Source: UBA6623 sp965226435 (GTDB taxonomy: Bacteria; Acidobacteriota; Terriglobia; Bryobacterales; UBA6623). From it: a DNA stretch of 64,000 nt. Each line of letters begins with the position of its first letter. Positions within the stretch are counted from its first letter, which is position 1. The translations under genes were made by a program, and so were the position numbers. Location: positions 744,001 through 808,000 of the forward strand of contig CBDDCY010000012.1 in the NCBI GenBank assembly GCA_965226435.1, given 5' to 3'. Below the pieces are notes generated by a model. It did not search any database. It had not been told where the DNA came from and saw nothing but the letters and a program-made list of their open reading frames with translations. Positions 8,091 to 15,976 of this stretch are shown here, piece after piece.

Positions 8091-8948
8091 ATGCTCGCGA
8101 TTGTCGGCATGTTGATCGTCATCGGCTCCGTTTTCGGCGGCTACCTGATGCACGGCGGGACGATGGCTGTTCTGTTTCAGCCATCCGAGTTCCTCATCAT
8201 TTGGGGCGCGGCGTTGGGAACGCTCGTGATCGCAACGCCGATGCCGGTGATCACGCGCTTGCTCAAGAACTTTAGCCGGGTGCTGAAAGGCAACCCCTAC
8301 AACCGCGACGTCTACCTCGAAACGCTGAAGATGTTCAGCGACATATTTCATGCCGCCCGCAAGCAAGGCATGGTGAAGCTCGAGGTCGATGTCGAAGAGC
8401 CTCGCAAGAGCGACATCTTCAAGAAATATCCACGTTTCCTAGAGGACCATCACGCGAGCTGCTTCGTTTGCGACACACTGCGGATGGCGATCAGCGGCGG
8501 AATCCCGCCTTTCGACCTCGACCAGATGATCGACGCCGACCTCGAAGCGCACCACGCCGAAAACGAAGCCCCGGTCCATTCGCTCACCAGCGTGGCCGAC
8601 GCCCTGCCGGGTCTCGGTATCGTGGCCGCCGTGCTCGGCATCGTCATTACGATGCAGGCGCTGGGGGGGCCGCCCGAGGAGCTGGGTCACAAGGTCGCGG
8701 CGGCGTTGGTGGGAACCTTTCTCGGAATCTTGACCTGCTACGGCTTCCTGGCCCCGTTGGCGCAAGCCATGGCCTCGGTCGACGAGGGTGAGTCGGCCTA
8801 TTTTCTGGTGCTGAAGGCGGGCATCATCGCCTTCGTCAAGGGGCATCCGCCGATCATGGCGCTTGAGTTCGCGCGGCGCACCATTCCTCATTCCGACCGT
8901 CCTACCTTCCAAGAGATGGAGAAAGTATGCAAGGGGAAGAAGGCGTAG
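8091..8948 (+). CDS. motA: Flagellar motor stator protein MotA
   Basis: The 285-residue inner-membrane protein has the four-segment MotA topology: MLAIVGMLIVIGSVFGGYLM, a second segment at FLIIWGAALGTLVIATP, a large cytoplasmic loop, and two C-terminal segments (DALPGLGIVAAVLGIVITM and LVGTFLGILTCYGFLAPLA). The ALPGLGI segment carries the conserved proline. With MotB it forms the proton-driven stator. The open frame extends upstream into the insertion sequence. The ATG at 8091 is chosen because it has AGGGAAG 3-9 bases upstream and starts exactly at the first membrane segment. It overlaps motB by 22 bases. No other flagellar gene is in the window. Confidence 0.95.
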   Translation: MLAIVGMLIVIGSVFGGYLMHGGTMAVLFQPSEFLIIWGAALGTLVIATPMPVITRLLKNFSRVLKGNPYNRDVYLETLKMFSDIFHAARKQGMVKLEVDVEEPRKSDIFKKYPRFLEDHHASCFVCDTLRMAISGGIPPFDLDQMIDADLEAHHAENEAPVHSLTSVADALPGLGIVAAVLGIVITMQALGGPPEELGHKVAAALVGTFLGILTCYGFLAPLAQAMASVDEGESAYFLVLKAGIIAFVKGHPPIMALEFARRTIPHSDRPTFQEMEKVCKGKKA

Positions 8949-9706
8949 GCGGCGAGTCGGGCGGCGGCGGCGGCGGCCCGATCATCATCAAGAAGGTGTA
9001 TAAGGGCGGGGGCCATCACGGCGGCGCCTGGAAAGTGGCCTTCGCTGATTTTGTCACAGCCATGATGGCGCTCTTCATGGTCTTGTGGTTGATGAATGCC
9101 AACACCGACGAGAAGGCCGCCGTTTCGGCTTACTTCCATGATCCCAAAGGCTTTGAGGAAATGAAGTGGGGCATGTCGCAACCCAGCATGACCATCAGCC
9201 AAGACGACTTGAAAGGATTGGCCGAGACGCTGGTCGAGGCCATGAAGGAAATGCCGGAACTCGAGCAGCTCAAGGATCACATCGTCGCCACGGTCAGCGG
9301 CGAGGGCCTGCGCATCGAACTACTCGAGGACTCGCAAGGGGTGTTCTTCCAAAGCGGCAGCCCCGAGCCCAGCGGATCGGGGAAAAAAGCGATTGAGATC
9401 ATCGCCGGGGAACTCGACAAGCTGCCCAACAAGATCATCATCGAAGGTCACACCGATGCCAAGCCCATTCGAGGACAGGAGAACTACACCAACTGGGAAC
9501 TCTCCGTCGAACGCGCCAACGCCGCGCGCCGCATCATGACCGAAGCCGGCCTTGCCCCGGGCCGGGTCGTACAAGTCCGCGGCTTCGCCGACGGGCAACT
9601 CCGCAACAGCGCCGAACCCGACGACCCCTCGAACCGCCGCATCACCTTGATCGTGCGTTTCGAGGACAGCAAAAAGACTGCTCGGCCCGCGACGGCAACG
9701 GAGTAA
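8927..9706 (+). CDS. motB: Flagellar motor stator protein MotB
   Basis: The 259-residue protein has a glycine-rich cytoplasmic N-terminus and one membrane helix (AFADFVTAMMALFMVLWLM), with the proton-carrying aspartate at D41. An OmpA-like peptidoglycan-binding domain follows from about residue 130 to the end, with GHTDA at 174-178, NWELSVERANAARRIM, and the DDPSNRRI loop at 232-239. It overlaps the 3' end of motA by 22 bases in another frame, a typical coupled stator operon. The length is normal for the family. Confidence 0.96.
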   Translation: MQGEEGVGGESGGGGGGPIIIKKVYKGGGHHGGAWKVAFADFVTAMMALFMVLWLMNANTDEKAAVSAYFHDPKGFEEMKWGMSQPSMTISQDDLKGLAETLVEAMKEMPELEQLKDHIVATVSGEGLRIELLEDSQGVFFQSGSPEPSGSGKKAIEIIAGELDKLPNKIIIEGHTDAKPIRGQENYTNWELSVERANAARRIMTEAGLAPGRVVQVRGFADGQLRNSAEPDDPSNRRITLIVRFEDSKKTARPATATE

Positions 9707-9744
9707 GGCGGTTGCGCCCTTTGCCACACGATGAGCAAAGCGGC

Positions 9745-10932
9745 TTAGAGGCCGCCCAGGGCTTCGACGCCGGGGAGTTTGCGACCGGCGAGAAATTCCA
9801 GCGAGGCGCCGCCACCGGTTGAGATGTGGGTGATGCCGTCTCCAACGCCCGCCGCGCGAACCGCTTTTTCGGAATCTCCGCCGCCGACGATGCTTACTGC
9901 GTCCGAGGCCGCGACCGCCCGCGCGACCTCTAGGGTGCCGTGCGCGAAGCGCTCAATTTCGAATACCCCCATCGGCCCGTTCCAAACGATGAACTTCGCC
10001 TCGGCGATGGCCGCCCGGTAGCGAGCCACGGTCGCCGGGCCGATGTCGAGCCCCATCATCCCGGGGGGGATGGGCTCCGTGCCGCCGTCGACCACTCTCG
10101 TTTCGGCTTCCGCGCTGAGATCAGCCGCGATGACGTGGTCACGAGGCAGCAGCAACTTGTCTCCGGCGACGGCCGCCGTGGTTCGAGCGACTTCGAGCTT
10201 GTCCTCTTCGACGAGCGACGAGCCGACCTCGATCCCCTGGGCGCGGAGGAACGTGTAAGTCATCGCGCCGCCGATCAAGACCTTGTCGGCGCGCTCCAGA
10301 AAGCTTTCGAGTACATCGATCTTGCCGGAAATTTTGGCGCCCCCGACGATCGCGACGTAGGGACGTTCCGGGGCGGACACCGCCATCGCCAGGTATTTCA
10401 GTTCGCGTTCCATCAGCAGGCCCGCCGCGCGTTCGGGGACCAGCCGAGCCATGCCCTCGGTTGAAGCGTGGGCCCGGTGCGCCGCGCCGAAAGCGTCGTT
10501 GACGTAGACGTCGCACAACGATGCCAAGCGCGCCGCGAAGTCAGGGTCGTTTGCTTCCTCTTCTTCGTGGAAACGCAGGTTTTCGAGTAAGAGGACGTCC
10601 CCCGGCGACAAACCGGCGGCGAGGCGCTCTACGTCGTCCCCGACGCAGTCATCGGCTCCTTTCACCTCTGGGCGGAGCAGTTCGCCGAGACGCCGTGCGA
10701 CCGGGCTGAGGCGCATCTTGGGATGGGGTTTTCCCTCGGGACGCCCCAGATGAGACGCCGCGATGACCGACGCGCCTTTTTCGAGGGCAAGCTTGATCGT
10801 CGGCAGGGCGGCGCGGATGCGCGTATCGCTAGTGATTTCCGTGCCGCTTTCATTCAGCGGAACATTGAAATCAACGCGAATGAAAACACGCTTGCCCGCC
10901 AGGTCAAGGTCGCGGATGGATTGGTAAGACAT
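9745..10932 (-). CDS. pgk: Phosphoglycerate kinase
   Basis: The 395-residue protein is full length and covers the glycolytic step 1,3-bisphosphoglycerate to 3-phosphoglycerate. The N-terminal signature RVFIRVDFNVPLN is at about 15-27, followed by SHLGRP, LENLRFHEEEE and NDAFGAAHRAHAS. In the nucleotide domain IVGGAKISGKI, FIVWNGPMGVFE and the terminal STGGGASLEFLAG loop are all present. It lies 13 bases downstream of gap on the same strand, the classical gap-pgk pair. It converges on motB with a 38-base gap in which a weak cttTGC/GCAaag stem is visible but no clear terminator. Confidence 0.97.
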   Translation of the reverse strand: MSYQSIRDLDLAGKRVFIRVDFNVPLNESGTEITSDTRIRAALPTIKLALEKGASVIAASHLGRPEGKPHPKMRLSPVARRLGELLRPEVKGADDCVGDDVERLAAGLSPGDVLLLENLRFHEEEEANDPDFAARLASLCDVYVNDAFGAAHRAHASTEGMARLVPERAAGLLMERELKYLAMAVSAPERPYVAIVGGAKISGKIDVLESFLERADKVLIGGAMTYTFLRAQGIEVGSSLVEEDKLEVARTTAAVAGDKLLLPRDHVIAADLSAEAETRVVDGGTEPIPPGMMGLDIGPATVARYRAAIAEAKFIVWNGPMGVFEIERFAHGTLEVARAVAASDAVSIVGGGDSEKAVRAAGVGDGITHISTGGGASLEFLAGRKLPGVEALGGL

Positions 10933-10945
10933 CGCCGCCGGCGGG

Positions 10946-11959
10946 TTAGTTTAGGCCCTTTTCGGCCATCAATAACGCCAGATCAACGACACGGTTGGAA
11001 TAACCCCACTCGTTGTCGTACCAGGCGAGCACTTTCACAAGGTCGCCGTCGAGGACGCGCGTCATCGTGGCGTCGACAATCGACGAGCGCGGGTCGCGCA
11101 GGAAGTCGCTCGAGACCAGCGGCTCCTCGGTATACCCGAGAATGCCCTGGAGCGGACCACTCTCGGAGGCTGCCTTCAGGCCGGCGTTGACTTCCTCGGC
11201 GGTGGCGGGCTTGTCGAGCACGGCCACGAGGTCGACCACCGAGACGTTCGGCGTGGGCACGCGGATCGAGAAGCCGTCGCACTTGCCCTTGAGATCGGGC
11301 ATGACCAGGCCGATAGCCTTGGCGGCGCCGGTGCTGGTCGGAATCATGTTGAGAGCGGCGGCGCGAGCCCTTCGAAGATCGCTATGCGGTAGGTCCAGTG
11401 TGCGCTGGTCGTTGGTATAGCTGTGGATGGTGGTCATCGTTGCCTTGCTGATCCCGAACTTGTCGTGCAACACCTTGGTGACCGGCGCAAGACAGTTCGT
11501 CGTGCAGGAGGCATTCGAGACCACGGTATGCGCCGACGGGTCGTACTGGTCGTCGTTGACGCCGAGAACCACGGTCAAGTCCTCGCCCTTCGCTGGCGCC
11601 GAGATGATGACCTTCTTGACGCTGTCGCCGAGGTGTTTCGAGGCGTCCTCGGATTTGGTGAACAAGCCGGTCGATTCAATGACGATTTGCGCGCCAATGG
11701 ATCCCCATGGGATTTGCCCTGGGTCGCGTTCGGCGAAGACTTTCAACGAGCGGCCGGCGACCTCGATGCTGTTGTCGCCCGCGGTCACATCCACGCTCAA
11801 ATTGCCCATCACCGAATCGTGCTTGAGCAGGTGCGCGAGGGTCTTCGTATCGGTGATGTCGTTGATGCCGACAATTTCGATGTCGGGGTTGCCCATGGAG
11901 GCGCGGAAGACATTGCGTCCGATGCGCCCGAATCCGTTGATGCCGACTTTGACTGCCAT
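10946..11959 (-). CDS. gap: Glyceraldehyde-3-phosphate dehydrogenase, type I
   Basis: The 337-residue protein starts at ATG 11959 with VKVGINGFGRIGRNVFRA (Rossmann glycine motif), has an NAD-preferring acidic residue in GINDITD (about 32-38), catalytic C152 in SNASCTTNCLAP and the partner histidine in TIHSYTNDQ (about 177-184). The C-terminal WYDNEWGYSNRVVDL is intact. The open frame runs upstream to 12370, but the conserved domain begins exactly at 11959 and an AAGGAG lies 13-18 bases upstream, so the shorter start is chosen. It precedes pgk in an operon. Confidence 0.96.
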   Translation of the reverse strand: MAVKVGINGFGRIGRNVFRASMGNPDIEIVGINDITDTKTLAHLLKHDSVMGNLSVDVTAGDNSIEVAGRSLKVFAERDPGQIPWGSIGAQIVIESTGLFTKSEDASKHLGDSVKKVIISAPAKGEDLTVVLGVNDDQYDPSAHTVVSNASCTTNCLAPVTKVLHDKFGISKATMTTIHSYTNDQRTLDLPHSDLRRARAAALNMIPTSTGAAKAIGLVMPDLKGKCDGFSIRVPTPNVSVVDLVAVLDKPATAEEVNAGLKAASESGPLQGILGYTEEPLVSSDFLRDPRSSIVDATMTRVLDGDLVKVLAWYDNEWGYSNRVVDLALLMAEKGLN

Positions 11960-12408
11960 GGTGGGGTGAGTTCTCCTTTTCGTTCCTCTCGATTCGCTTC
12001 GATTCGCTGCTCCTGTCGGGGGGGGGGGGCGGCCGAACGTGACCGCCGGGTCGAGTGTCCATCGGGAACCGGAATCGCGGATACCGGAAATGACAGGCGG
12101 AATGGCGAGCGGCGGCGTGGCCGGAAGCGCGAACGCGACCCTTGAGTGTAGGGCAAACCGGCCGGCTTTGGCGACGGAGTGGCCCTCAAGGCCCCATGGT
12201 ATGGGCCTGGTCGCGTTTTTGTCGCGGACCCGGCTTTCCCGCGTTGAGGCGAACCGCTTCGTTAGGCGACGGCCTTTTCGGGAGAAACACCCGCCTTGCC
12301 GCTGACCAGACGTGACAGCATTGCCCGGCTGACCCCGAGCACCCTCGCGACTTCGGGGTTCGGCCGTCATGGGGTATTGAGCTGACTTGCTGTGCTAGAG
12401 TTTGAAAC
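11960..12408. other. Intergenic region between divergent gap and di-haem peroxidase
   Basis: This 449-base stretch should hold the promoters of gap (minus) and the peroxidase (plus). It contains a run of ten or eleven G (about 12017-12027), a likely slippage site. A broken HTH reading frame lies at 12262-12366 (listed separately). No clear promoter boxes or riboswitch were recognised. Confidence 0.6.
12262..12366 (-). pseudogene. Relic of a HigA-type HTH antitoxin
   Basis: Read on the minus strand, codons from 12360 give NPEVARVLGVSRAMLSRLVS then GKAGVSPEKAVA before a TAA. This resembles the HTH core of HigA/XRE antitoxins (ARxLGVSRxxLSRxxNGxAGISPxxA). It has a stop immediately upstream, a stop at 12262-12264 and no start, so only about 31 codons survive. 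The antitoxin's remaining C-terminal part may continue in a shifted frame. No toxin relic is visible beside it. Confidence 0.5.
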
Positions 12409-13446
12409 GTGAAAGCCATCGTTGTCGGTTTGCTTGTGAGCTGCGGCCTATGGGCCGCCGAGCCGACGCCTCGTCTGGCACCGCTTTCCGGCGCGCCGCC
12501 CTACCCCTCCGACAATCCGCCCACGAAGGAAAAGATCGAGTTGGGCGAGATGCTCTTCTTCGAGACGATGCTTTCCGGCGGCGGTCGCCGCAGCTGCGGC
12601 ACCTGCCACAAACCCGAGTTGCTTTTCATGGACGGCCTGAGCCGCGCTTGGGGCTTGAACGAATCGGAGCTTTCCCGCAAGGCGCCCGGCTTGCTCAACG
12701 TCGGTTGGCAACGGAAAATGTTTTTCGACGGCCGCGCGAAATCACTCGAGGAGCAGGTCCCGATGCCGCTCGAGCACCCTCAGGAAATGGCACTCGACCC
12801 TGCCGCGGCGGCCTCCCGCGTGGCCGCCGACCCCGGGTATCGGCGATTTTTCGAAAAAGCCTTCCCCGGCGAGACAATCACCTTCGACTTGATCGCCAAG
12901 GCCGTGGCTTCCTACGAGCGAACATTGGTTTCCTATGACAACGATCTCGACCGCTATCTTCAGGGCGACGACGCGGCTCTCGATCCCGCCGCCAAGCGGG
13001 GCATGGAGCTTTTCAGCGGCAAGGCCGGTTGCGTGGAGTGCCATCACGGCCCCCTGCTCACAGACCACAAGTTTCACTACACCGGGGTGCCCGAGCGAGT
13101 CGGCGATTCCAAGCCCGGCTCGAAGTACAAGACCCAAAGCCTGCGCGATGTGACGCGGCGATTCTCTTATATGCACAACGGTATGTTTTTGCGCATGGAA
13201 AAGGTCCTCGACCACTACGTCCGCGGCGGGGCGGCCCCGCCCGGGTTGGAAGCCGAGATTTCGCCCGTTGCCTTGACCGTCGAAGAGCGATCGGACCTGA
13301 CCGCCTTTCTCCAATCCCTCAACGGCAGAATCACGGGCGCTGAACTGAAGTCGCCTCGGGCCGCGGATGTCTTCGACATCCCGCGCGGCAAGCCCGAGAA
13401 GAACGGCGCTGAATCGACTGAAGGCGACCCAAGCTACGCCAAGTGA
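12409..13446 (+). CDS. Di-haem cytochrome c peroxidase / MauG-family protein
   Basis: The 345-residue protein has a short signal peptide (cleavage probably after WAA near residue 17). Two haem c motifs are present: CGTCH at 63-67 and CVECH at 208-212. The N-terminal domain includes NVGWQRKMFFDGRAKSLEEQ, typical of bacterial di-haem peroxidases, and the second domain ends with YMHNGMF and the helix around LTAFLQSLNG. Family members reduce H2O2 or perform MauG-like oxidations in the periplasm; which applies here is not visible. Translation starts at GTG 12409. It is transcribed divergently from gap. The C-terminal tail is short and charged. Confidence 0.9.
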   Translation: MKAIVVGLLVSCGLWAAEPTPRLAPLSGAPPYPSDNPPTKEKIELGEMLFFETMLSGGGRRSCGTCHKPELLFMDGLSRAWGLNESELSRKAPGLLNVGWQRKMFFDGRAKSLEEQVPMPLEHPQEMALDPAAAASRVAADPGYRRFFEKAFPGETITFDLIAKAVASYERTLVSYDNDLDRYLQGDDAALDPAAKRGMELFSGKAGCVECHHGPLLTDHKFHYTGVPERVGDSKPGSKYKTQSLRDVTRRFSYMHNGMFLRMEKVLDHYVRGGAAPPGLEAEISPVALTVEERSDLTAFLQSLNGRITGAELKSPRAADVFDIPRGKPEKNGAESTEGDPSYAK

Positions 13447-13558
13447 CCGCCTAAGTAATTGAGATCACGCGGGAAAATCCGCCCCCCTCGAACCGCGCTA
13501 AACTTTACTGATAGCAGCGAAGCTCACGCCGGGCGGCGCGAGCGCTACATGCATCGCC

Positions 13559-15814
13559 ATGGTCGGCTCAACCATCGCACACTACATCGTCGGCGAGAAG
13601 CTCGGTGAAGGCGGCATGGGCGTGGTCCACAAGGCCGAGGACTCTCGGCTGCGGCGAACCGTGGCCCTGAAGTTTCTCTCGAGCCGGGCACTCCAGGACC
13701 CCGAATTGAAGGAGCTTTTCATCCAAGAAGCGCGGGCCGCGGCGGCTCTCGATCATCCAAATATTTGCACGGTTCACGCCATCGAAGAGGTTGACGGCCA
13801 ATCCTTCATCGCCATGGCGTACGTGGAAGGCCGCAGCCTGGCGGACAAACTAAAGTCCAACGGCCCGCTTGAAATCGCCGAAGCGGTCGATCTTGCGAAG
13901 CAAATCGCGGAGGGCCTGCGGGCGGCGCACGAAAAGGGGGTCGTCCACCGCGACATTAAACCCGCCAATCTGCTGATCACCGACAGTGGACAAGTCAAGA
14001 TCGTCGATTTCGGCCTGGCGCAGTTAGGCGGCAGCTCGCCCACGGGCAGCGCGCGCATGCTGGGCACAGCCGCCTACATGTCCCCGCAGCAGGCTGTCGG
14101 GGCCGAGGTGGACCACCGCACCGACATCTGGTCGCTGGGCGGCGTGCTGTCGGAGATGCTTTCCGGGCGCCCGCCGTTTTCGGGACTCTACACCGATGCG
14201 GTTTTGTACGCCATCAGCCACGAAGAGCCCGAACCGGTTAGCGCGCGCCGAAAAGACATTCCCACCGCGCTTGAGCGAATCGTCTCGAGGGCGCTTGCGA
14301 AAGATGTTCAGGACCGTTACCAGAACATCGGCGAGATGCTGCGGGATCTCTCCACGGCTCTCGAATCGCCCGTCGCCTCCGCCGACACCGCGGTTCACGA
14401 CCTGCCGTCCGAGCCCCGAGAGTGCTCGGTGGCCGTCTTGCCCTTCGCCAATATGAATCGCGACGAAGAAAGCGAGTTTCTGAGCGACGGCATCACCGAA
14501 GACATCATGACGGCGCTTTCGAAAGTGGAGGGTATGCGGGTGGTGGCCCGCAACTCAGCCTTTCAATTCAAGGGCAAGACGCCGACTCTATCGGAAGTCG
14601 GCGAGACTTTGAAGGTCGATTCCGTTGTCTCGGGCAGTGTGCGCCGCATGGGAAAGAGGCTGCGGATTACCGCCGAGCTAAGCAACGTTTCGAACGGTTA
14701 CGAGTTGTGGTCGGAAAGATTCGACCGCGTCATGGAAGACGTCTTCGAAGTGCAGGACGAGATTTCGCAGGCCATCGTCGACGGCCTGCGCGTAGAACTC
14801 TGCGGGGGGCCTTCGCCAAAACTGGTCGAGAGGTGGACTCAAAAACCCGAGGCGTACCGCCTCTATTTGCTGGGACGCTATCACCTCAACGCGCGGACAC
14901 CCAAATCCGTCCAGAGTGCAATCGAATGTTTTGAGCACTCAGCTCGCGAGGACCCCAGCGCCGCTCCTCCGCTCGCGGCGCTGGCTGAAGCCTGCACCTT
15001 GGTGGCAGGGTCGAACTATGGCATCAGCCCTGACCGAGAGTCCTTCGACAAGGCTCGGCAAGCGGCCGCGAGGGCTGTTCAACTCGATGAGCAGTGCGCC
15101 GAAGCGCACACGGCGTCCGCCATCCTATCGTTTCGCGCCGATTGGGACTGGGTTAAGGCCGAACGGCAATTTCGTAGAGCAATCGAGCTAAACGAAGGAC
15201 TTGCGACCCTGCACCACAACTACGGTCTGTTCTTAGTGTGCTTGCTGCGCTTCGACGAAGCGATCGCCGCAGTGCGCCGAGCGCTGGTGCTCGACCCGCT
15301 GTCGCCGATCATAAGCACGGCACTCGCGCGGGCCCTACATTTCGCCCGGCGTTACGAAGAGTCGTTGGAACAGAGCCTTCAGACCACAAAGCTCCATCCG
15401 GGCTTCGGCGGCGCGTACTTCGATCTCTGCCTGACCTACACGCGCCTGAGGCGGTATGAGGAAGCCCTCGAGACCAACGACCGGAATGCGCGAGCAGGCG
15501 CACCGCCCGCGGTCATCCACTTGATGCGCTTGCAGATTTTCGCCGAAATGGGAGAGATGAAAAAGGCTCGGAACGAGTTCGATGCCCTGATATCATCCGG
15601 CGATAAGCTGGGCGTCGGCGGCAATCTCTACATGGGAATGGCTCACGCGGCGCTGGGCGACGTCGACGAGGCTTTCAAGATGTTCGAAGAGTCATTGCGC
15701 ATCAAGGAACCGCAACTCGTCTACGCTCAATGCGAACCCAGTATCGACCTCGTCCGAGAAGACCCTCGATACAACGACCTAATCCGCGGAATCGGCTTCC
15801 CGGTGGGCAACTAA
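13559..15814 (+). CDS. Serine/threonine protein kinase with TolB-like domain and TPR repeats
   Basis: The 751-residue protein has three parts. A Hanks-type kinase domain (about 7-270) has the glycine loop GEGGMG, K38 in VALKF, the catalytic loop HRDIKPANL (130-138) and DFGLA (150-154). A TolB N-terminal/FlgO-like segment (about 290-415) begins SVAVLPFANMN..EESEFLSDGI. The remainder is TPR repeats. Unlike many family members no transmembrane helix is obvious, so the protein is probably cytoplasmic. The fusion is typical of acidobacteria. Substrates are unknown. The ATG at 13559 directly precedes the kinase fold. Confidence 0.92.
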   Translation: MVGSTIAHYIVGEKLGEGGMGVVHKAEDSRLRRTVALKFLSSRALQDPELKELFIQEARAAAALDHPNICTVHAIEEVDGQSFIAMAYVEGRSLADKLKSNGPLEIAEAVDLAKQIAEGLRAAHEKGVVHRDIKPANLLITDSGQVKIVDFGLAQLGGSSPTGSARMLGTAAYMSPQQAVGAEVDHRTDIWSLGGVLSEMLSGRPPFSGLYTDAVLYAISHEEPEPVSARRKDIPTALERIVSRALAKDVQDRYQNIGEMLRDLSTALESPVASADTAVHDLPSEPRECSVAVLPFANMNRDEESEFLSDGITEDIMTALSKVEGMRVVARNSAFQFKGKTPTLSEVGETLKVDSVVSGSVRRMGKRLRITAELSNVSNGYELWSERFDRVMEDVFEVQDEISQAIVDGLRVELCGGPSPKLVERWTQKPEAYRLYLLGRYHLNARTPKSVQSAIECFEHSAREDPSAAPPLAALAEACTLVAGSNYGISPDRESFDKARQAAARAVQLDEQCAEAHTASAILSFRADWDWVKAERQFRRAIELNEGLATLHHNYGLFLVCLLRFDEAIAAVRRALVLDPLSPIISTALARALHFARRYEESLEQSLQTTKLHPGFGGAYFDLCLTYTRLRRYEEALETNDRNARAGAPPAVIHLMRLQIFAEMGEMKKARNEFDALISSGDKLGVGGNLYMGMAHAALGDVDEAFKMFEESLRIKEPQLVYAQCEPSIDLVREDPRYNDLIRGIGFPVGN

Positions 15815-15976
15815 CACTCGGCCCGGCCCGTTTCCGAAGCCAGTAGCGAGGTGCTCAAAGTCCCCCGTAGTGCCGCCAAGGAAACTCGCCGGGGTGTTCG
15901 TGAACCGGGCCGGCCGGCGGGAGTGCGGATCGCTACCCTGGGGCATGGGCGACGGTTTTGGCTACACTGGACTCGC

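Noticed and set aside
9707..9744. Bidirectional terminator between motB and pgk
   Set aside because: Only a 6-bp ctttgc/gcaaag stem with a 10-base loop and no T-tract, too weak to call.
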